Shown here: piece after piece, positions 20,468 to 23,311 of the stretch
How positions within the stretch are numbered: position 1 is the first letter of the stretch
Layout of the letters: each line of letters opens with the position of its first letter
IMG/VR virus record: IMGVR_UViG_3300009505_001018
Coordinates: 1 to 23,311 of that record
Length of the DNA stretch: 23,311 nucleotides
DNA from: a virus
Strand: one strand, 5' to 3'
The notes under the pieces: generated by a model
Told to the model about the DNA's origin: nothing
Seen by the model: only the letters and a program-made list of their open reading frames with translations
Database searches by the model: none
Made by a program: the position numbers and the translations under genes

Positions 20468-21145
20468 ATGTATTTCATATCAGCACCTTTCGGAAACTAT
20501 ATAAAGACGAAAAGCACTATCAGTGTTACAGGTAGCTGGACTCTTGAGCCTCGTCCGGGATTAGTAAAGCAAGTCGTGAAGACCTTACGCTATACTAAGA
20601 CTGGATGGAGGAACAAGATTGGCTTACGTAACAAAGGTATTGACTACGCTGTAGCAAGACACAAACGAGGAGATGTGATGAGCCTCGCAGCAGGAGAAGA
20701 TTGGCTAGGCCTGTATGAGAAGGTAAGCCCTTATGCCAGTGTGGAGATTAATATCAGCTGTCCTAATTTGGATAAGCAGGTAGGTCAACTGGTGGAGGGT
20801 TATGATCTCTGGCCTAAGACAGATCGTGAGTGGTGTATAGCTAAGATCTCACCGTTGGCAGATGAGGCCCTCGTTGATCAGTTGGTATACGCAGGCTATA
20901 CGACTATCCACGCAAGCAACACACTACCTTCTGATAAAGGAGGTCTAAGTGGTAAGCTGCTGGTACCGTATACTATGAGGCTATTAGACTACATTAATAA
21001 GAACCATCCCCACGTAGAGGTCATAGCTGGCGGCGGTGTCACTTGTGAGCAGGATGCAGAGGACTATATGAACGCAGGTGCGGATCATGTCAGCCTTGGT
21101 ACTGTTTGCTTTACCCCTTGGAAGATAAAAGGAATAGTAGGATGA
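20468..21145 (+). CDS. Dihydroorotate dehydrogenase-like flavoprotein (shortened)
   Basis: 225 aa, against about 310 for bacterial class 1 enzymes. Conserved signatures in order: SAPFGNY (5-11), IGLRNKGIDY (51-60), EINISCPNL (93-101) with the Cys that serves as catalytic base in class 1 enzymes, AKISP with the substrate/FMN Lys near 126, HASNT (148-152), GGLSGKLLVPY (158-168), AGGGVT (187-192) and AGADHVSLGTV (203-213) for FMN phosphate. The order and motifs fit a TIM-barrel DHODH, which oxidises dihydroorotate to orotate in pyrimidine synthesis. It is compact, and no electron-transfer subunit is seen. It could support pyrimidine supply or be a related FMN enzyme such as a dihydropyrimidine or tRNA-U reductase relative. 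Confidence 0.75.
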   Translation: MYFISAPFGNYIKTKSTISVTGSWTLEPRPGLVKQVVKTLRYTKTGWRNKIGLRNKGIDYAVARHKRGDVMSLAAGEDWLGLYEKVSPYASVEINISCPNLDKQVGQLVEGYDLWPKTDREWCIAKISPLADEALVDQLVYAGYTTIHASNTLPSDKGGLSGKLLVPYTMRLLDYINKNHPHVEVIAGGGVTCEQDAEDYMNAGADHVSLGTVCFTPWKIKGIVG

Positions 21146-21255
21146 TGCACTTAATAGCAGTAGCGGCCTTTAACCTGTTGGTTATCGTCGCAGTAATCGG
21201 GGTTGTAATAGGCCCTTTCTATGCACGTAAACTTTACAAGGAGAAACAACTATGA
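21142..21255 (+). CDS. Tiny membrane protein (37 aa)
   Basis: ATG 21142 overlaps the previous TGA (ATGATG; 21145 is an equal alternative), with AAAGGAA at 21128-21134. One membrane helix (LIAVAAFNLLVIVAVIGVVI) and a basic tail (ARKLYKEKQ), giving an N-out/C-in prediction. Its stop overlaps the next ATG. No family is recognised. Confidence 0.52.
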   Translation: MMHLIAVAAFNLLVIVAVIGVVIGPFYARKLYKEKQL

Positions 21256-21350
21256 TAATGTTGATACTACATGTTGTAGCAATTTGTACTATGCCAGCAG
21301 CGTTATTCGTAACGATACCGCTTCACATACTGATAGTGTCTGTCTCTTGA
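21252..21350 (+). CDS. Tiny hydrophobic protein (32 aa)
   Basis: Coupled by ATGA to the previous gene, with AAGGAG at 21238-21243. Almost entirely hydrophobic (MIMLILHVVAICTMPAALFV and onward), one or two short helices. Unknown; the stop overlaps the TTG of the lipoprotein frame. Confidence 0.48.
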   Translation: MIMLILHVVAICTMPAALFVTIPLHILIVSVS

Positions 21351-21478
21351 GACTCTTAGTGGCAGTAGTGTTAGTGTTGCTAGTGGGCTGCGCATCACCC
21401 TCTCCCTTTGTATTAGGGGAAGAGGTTCAACCACCAACAGGCTGTAGAGAAGGCCGAGAACGAGGAGTAGACTGTTGA
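21347..21478 (+). CDS. Small lipoprotein, candidate o-spanin
   Basis: 43 aa read from TTG 21347. It has a hydrophobic signal (LLVAVVLVLLVGC) with lipobox Leu-Val-Gly-Cys at residue 15, then a short Pro-containing mature part (ASPSPFVLGEEVQPPTG) of 29 residues. This size and composition resemble Rz1-type outer-membrane spanins of Gram-negative phages. No coiled-coil inner-membrane partner is evident next to it, so spanin is a suggestion. The start has no clear ribosome-binding site and may depend on coupling; GTG 21359 is another candidate. The stop overlaps the next TTG start. Confidence 0.48.
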   Translation: MRLLVAVVLVLLVGCASPSPFVLGEEVQPPTGCREGRERGVDC

Positions 21479-21870
21479 GTAATGTAAGTAAGAAGCTACT
21501 ACAGAAGATCTTGAGGAATGTACATTTCAGGTTTGACTACACCTATGACGATGACCAGTATGGCGGTGAGCACTGGCCCGATGTGGATATGCTAGGCGGT
21601 ATTCCTACTGGTCGAGATGAGTTCAAGGATGACTGTGATGGTTTCGCCTTGATGTGTCGTGCTAAGTGCAGGGAAGAGGGTATACGTAGTAGGTTGGTAT
21701 TCTGTAGGACTAGTAACGGAACAGGACATTTGATCTTAGAGGTCGATGGCTATTTGTTAAATAACATACACAAGTGGGTTATGACTGCTGATCAGTTGCC
21801 TGACTGGGAGTTCATTAGTATTAGCGGATTCGAAACAGGAGACCCTTGGCATAGAATTGTAATGGATTAA
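21475..21870 (+). CDS. Transglutaminase-like cysteine peptidase
   Basis: 131 aa from TTG 21475, with AGGAG at 21463-21467 well spaced. The pattern DDCDGFALMCRAKCREEGIR, then NGTGHLILEVDGYLLNN, fits bacterial transglutaminase-like cysteine peptidases: Cys54, His85 and Asp91 as the probable triad, followed by the usual 'LLxN' strand. Members occur in phages and bacteria and may cut or modify proteins or peptidoglycan peptides. No signal peptide is seen. The substrate is unknown. Confidence 0.75.
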   Translation: MSNVSKKLLQKILRNVHFRFDYTYDDDQYGGEHWPDVDMLGGIPTGRDEFKDDCDGFALMCRAKCREEGIRSRLVFCRTSNGTGHLILEVDGYLLNNIHKWVMTADQLPDWEFISISGFETGDPWHRIVMD

Positions 21871-21887
21871 ACTATAAGAGATAGGAC

Positions 21888-21923
21888 ATGGACGAGCATA
21901 TAATGAACCAATACAAGGACTAG
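21888..21923 (+). CDS. Possible 11-codon leader ORF
   Basis: ATG 21888 to TAG 21923 reads MDEHIMNQYKD after a weak AGGA, filling most of the short gap before the nuclease gene. It may be a coupling leader or chance. Confidence 0.15.
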   Translation: MDEHIMNQYKD

Positions 21924-21926
21924 TTA

Positions 21927-22355
21927 ATGTATACATACAAAGTAGAGATAGTAAGAGTAGTAGACGGAGATACAGTCAGGGTCGATATTGACCTCGGCTT
22001 CGATATGTGGATGAGGGATGTATCTGTACGCTTAGAAGGTATAGACACTCCGGAATCCAGAACTAGTGATCCAAAGGAGAAGTATTACGGTCAACTGGCT
22101 AAAGAAGCACTGGAGGACATCATGGACAATCGTGAGATCTTCTTGAACGTCTCTGGAACTGGTAAAGATAAGTATGGTCGTATCTTAGGATACTTCTTGT
22201 ATAAGTCTGACGATGTAAACGCTAATAGCATTAATGCACACTTGGTAGAGATGCACCACGCTGTCTCTTATTACGGACAGAACAAAAACACTATCAGGGC
22301 ATCTCATATGCTTAACAGACGAAAGCTAGAAGAAGCGGGGTATGAAGGATGTTAG
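21927..22355 (+). CDS. Staphylococcal nuclease-like (SNase) enzyme
   Basis: 142 aa. VVDGDTVRVDIDLGF (11-25) supplies the metal-binding Asp. VRLEGIDTPES (34-44) carries Arg35, Asp40 and Glu43, and GKDKYGRILGY (79-89) carries Arg85. Together these are the full catalytic set of thermonucleases. The C-terminal part is normal for the family. No signal peptide, so it acts in the cell, probably on host or replication DNA. The tail of the gene contains the ATG of the next tiny membrane protein. Confidence 0.88.
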   Translation: MYTYKVEIVRVVDGDTVRVDIDLGFDMWMRDVSVRLEGIDTPESRTSDPKEKYYGQLAKEALEDIMDNREIFLNVSGTGKDKYGRILGYFLYKSDDVNANSINAHLVEMHHAVSYYGQNKNTIRASHMLNRRKLEEAGYEGC

Positions 22356-22444
22356 CAGATATCGGGATGTTAGTCTTGGCAGTAGTGGTTTTGCTGGTAA
22401 ACTTATACGTGGTAAAGGTAGCTATATTTGATGAAGATGAATGA
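22349..22444 (+). CDS. Tiny membrane protein (31 aa)
   Basis: ATG 22349 lies within the last codons of the nuclease gene. Hydrophobic helix MLADIGMLVLAVVVLLVNLY followed by an acidic tail FDEDE. One membrane segment. It overlaps the next small frame. No family is recognised. Confidence 0.48.
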   Translation: MLADIGMLVLAVVVLLVNLYVVKVAIFDEDE

Positions 22445-22541
22445 AGAAGATTCGGGATACGAGTTTACAATAACTATAATCGTTTACACTTGTACAGCAT
22501 TGGGCTTTATTGCAGGGCTGTTAATAGGAGGAACACAATGA
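22431..22541 (+). CDS. Tiny membrane protein (36 aa)
   Basis: Start at ATG 22431 or 22437, within the end of the previous frame. A short charged N-terminus (MKMNEEDSGYEF) then one hydrophobic helix (TITIIVYTCTALGFIAGLLI). The stop overlaps the ATG of the next gene. Unknown. Confidence 0.48.
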   Translation: MKMNEEDSGYEFTITIIVYTCTALGFIAGLLIGGTQ

Positions 22542-22702
22542 GCAAGGATAGAGTAAAGGACATGAATGATCTACGAGTAAGGATCCAGAAGATGAAGAAG
22601 TGGTTTAACGATAATAAGGAATTCATCGTTGACATCGCTAAGTCTGTTGTGCGAATCATCAAACAAAAATACAACGAAAGGAAAAACAAGAATGCTAAGT
22701 GA
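22538..22702 (+). CDS. Small basic protein (54 aa)
   Basis: ATG 22538 with a near-ideal AGGAGG at 22526-22531; the frame upstream of it has no such site and overlaps membrane protein codons. Highly basic, helical (LRVRIQKMKKWFNDNKEFIV, ending Lys/Asn-rich). Could bind nucleic acid or a membrane surface. Unknown family. Overlaps the next start. Confidence 0.62.
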   Translation: MSKDRVKDMNDLRVRIQKMKKWFNDNKEFIVDIAKSVVRIIKQKYNERKNKNAK

Positions 22703-22970
22703 TTGTAACATTTACCAGATATCTCAGAGTGTTAATAATGACATCGGTGCCATTGTTGAAGCTCGGGTGATCGCTCGATCTTCTTATGAAGCAGCTACTC
22801 TCCATCCACGTGGTGGGACAGCTGTGTTAAGAAGGGAACAGTGGAGACGTTATGCTTCTGATGATCAATGGTGTGCTGTTCAAGACGTCTCAGTGAGGCT
22901 TGTGGGTATCGCTTGTTCTAGTGCTAAAGCTGGTAAGGTTATTATGATTGCTAAGGGTAGAGGAGTATGA
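22692..22970 (+). CDS. Hypothetical protein (92 aa)
   Basis: Start at ATG 22692, after AAAGGAAAAAC; a longer TTG start at 22629 would lie within the previous gene. Pattern NIYQISQSVNND, ARSSYEAATLHPRG, then VQDVSVRLVGIACSSAKAGK resembles a small phage protein family with a 'YxIsRsdn...A..IHP....W' layout, of unknown role. The stop overlaps the next ATG. Confidence 0.66.
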   Translation: MLSDCNIYQISQSVNNDIGAIVEARVIARSSYEAATLHPRGGTAVLRREQWRRYASDDQWCAVQDVSVRLVGIACSSAKAGKVIMIAKGRGV

Positions 22971-23269
22971 CAGAAGAAGAGAAGGCTAAAGCCAGAGACG
23001 AGAAGAATATGGACATCGTGATCAGGTTTGCCAATGATATGCACAGTGTCTCTTTTGATGAGCTCTATATGGCAGACAGAGAGGCCAACTATGAGTTACG
23101 CAATCAGAAGGTCAGGCACAGTTATTTCTGCGCTATGAAGGCAGTAGGTAATACTACTCAGGAGATAGTAGATAGCTGTGAGATAGACTTGCTCAAGGCT
23201 GAAGGAGTCAAGGGAGCAGTGACCACTATGCTAAAGGTTAAACATCAATACACACAAGAGGAAGTATAA
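22967..23269 (+). CDS. Hypothetical helical protein (100 aa)
   Basis: Coupled to the previous gene by ATGA. Charged N-terminus (MTEEEKAKARDEKNM), then helices and a possible helix-turn-helix around VGNTTQEIVDSCEID. No recognised family. The stop TAA overlaps the next ATG (TAATG). Confidence 0.65.
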   Translation: MTEEEKAKARDEKNMDIVIRFANDMHSVSFDELYMADREANYELRNQKVRHSYFCAMKAVGNTTQEIVDSCEIDLLKAEGVKGAVTTMLKVKHQYTQEEV

Positions 23270-23311
23270 TGAGCTGGGACTTAGTATTAGATTTTGCAGA
23301 AGATGAAAGTA
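23269..23311 (+). CDS. 5' end of a gene cut by the window edge
   Basis: ATG overlaps the previous TAA; GGAAG just upstream. Only MSWDLVLDFAEDES is visible, too short to identify. Runs off the right edge. Confidence 0.6.
   Translation, partial: MSWDLVLDFAEDES

Noticed and set aside
1-23311. CRISPR array, insertion sequence or tRNA gene
   Set aside because: No regularly spaced repeats, no transposase or inverted-repeat-bounded element, and no cloverleaf with a TTCGA-type T arm was found by eye; a dedicated tRNA search could still find a divergent one.

Overview
The window looks like the early/middle (DNA replication and nucleotide metabolism) part of a lytic tailed double-stranded DNA phage (Caudoviricetes). 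The evidence is: about 50 tightly packed genes all on the + strand; many ATGA or TAATG stop-start overlaps; repeated short AAGGA-type leaders; a T7-type DNA polymerase, primase-helicase and 5'-3' exonuclease; lysis-type enzymes; and many small unrecognised ORFs. I see no integrase, lysogeny repressor or tRNA. A T4-type lysozyme and a small lipobox protein suggest a Gram-negative host (inference). The polymerase carries Tyr at the position equivalent to T7 Tyr526 / E. coli PolA Phe762, which fits a virulent phage. Together with a cobalamin-dependent ribonucleotide reductase this resembles marine or aquatic phages, but I cannot name the host.

Layout. (1) 36-2608: a family A DNA polymerase gene split by a 674-nt group I intron (1436-2109) that carries an HNH/endonuclease VII-like homing endonuclease. 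P1, P3, P5, P7, P9, P9.0 and P10 can be read from the sequence and fix the splice sites. Splicing restores a 632-aa polymerase. (2) 2631-5928: small genes, a methyltransferase-like protein without its catalytic NPPY motif, a SleB-type wall hydrolase, a 5'-3' exonuclease, a GIY-YIG nuclease and a two-helix membrane protein. (3) 5915-12007: a T7 gp4-like primase-helicase with an internal start that would make a zinc-domain-less form, a coiled-coil protein, a 580-aa AAA+ ATPase with an unrecognised N-terminal half, dCMP deaminase and adenosylcobalamin-dependent RNR. A terminator-like hairpin follows. (4) 12124-16156: a small membrane protein, a MoxR-type AAA+ ATPase, a metallopeptidase-like/VWA protein, a 381-aa unknown protein and a coiled-coil protein. 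This is the best candidate for an undescribed system. (5) 16224-19782: small genes, tiny membrane proteins, a lysozyme with an E-C-T triad, a ClpP-like serine protease and a putative small terminase subunit, ending at a hairpin. (6) 19842-23311: small genes, a shortened dihydroorotate dehydrogenase-like enzyme, a run of tiny membrane proteins including a lipoprotein, a transglutaminase-like cysteine peptidase, a staphylococcal-nuclease-like enzyme and further unknowns, running off the right edge.

How they work together. Polymerase, primase-helicase and exonuclease form a T7-like replication and recycling set. RNR and dCMP deaminase (and perhaps the DHODH-like protein) push nucleotide supply toward deoxypyrimidines. 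Two unrelated AAA+ modules and a ClpP-like protease imply substantial protein remodelling of host or virion. The wall-active enzymes are scattered through the window rather than forming one lysis cassette.
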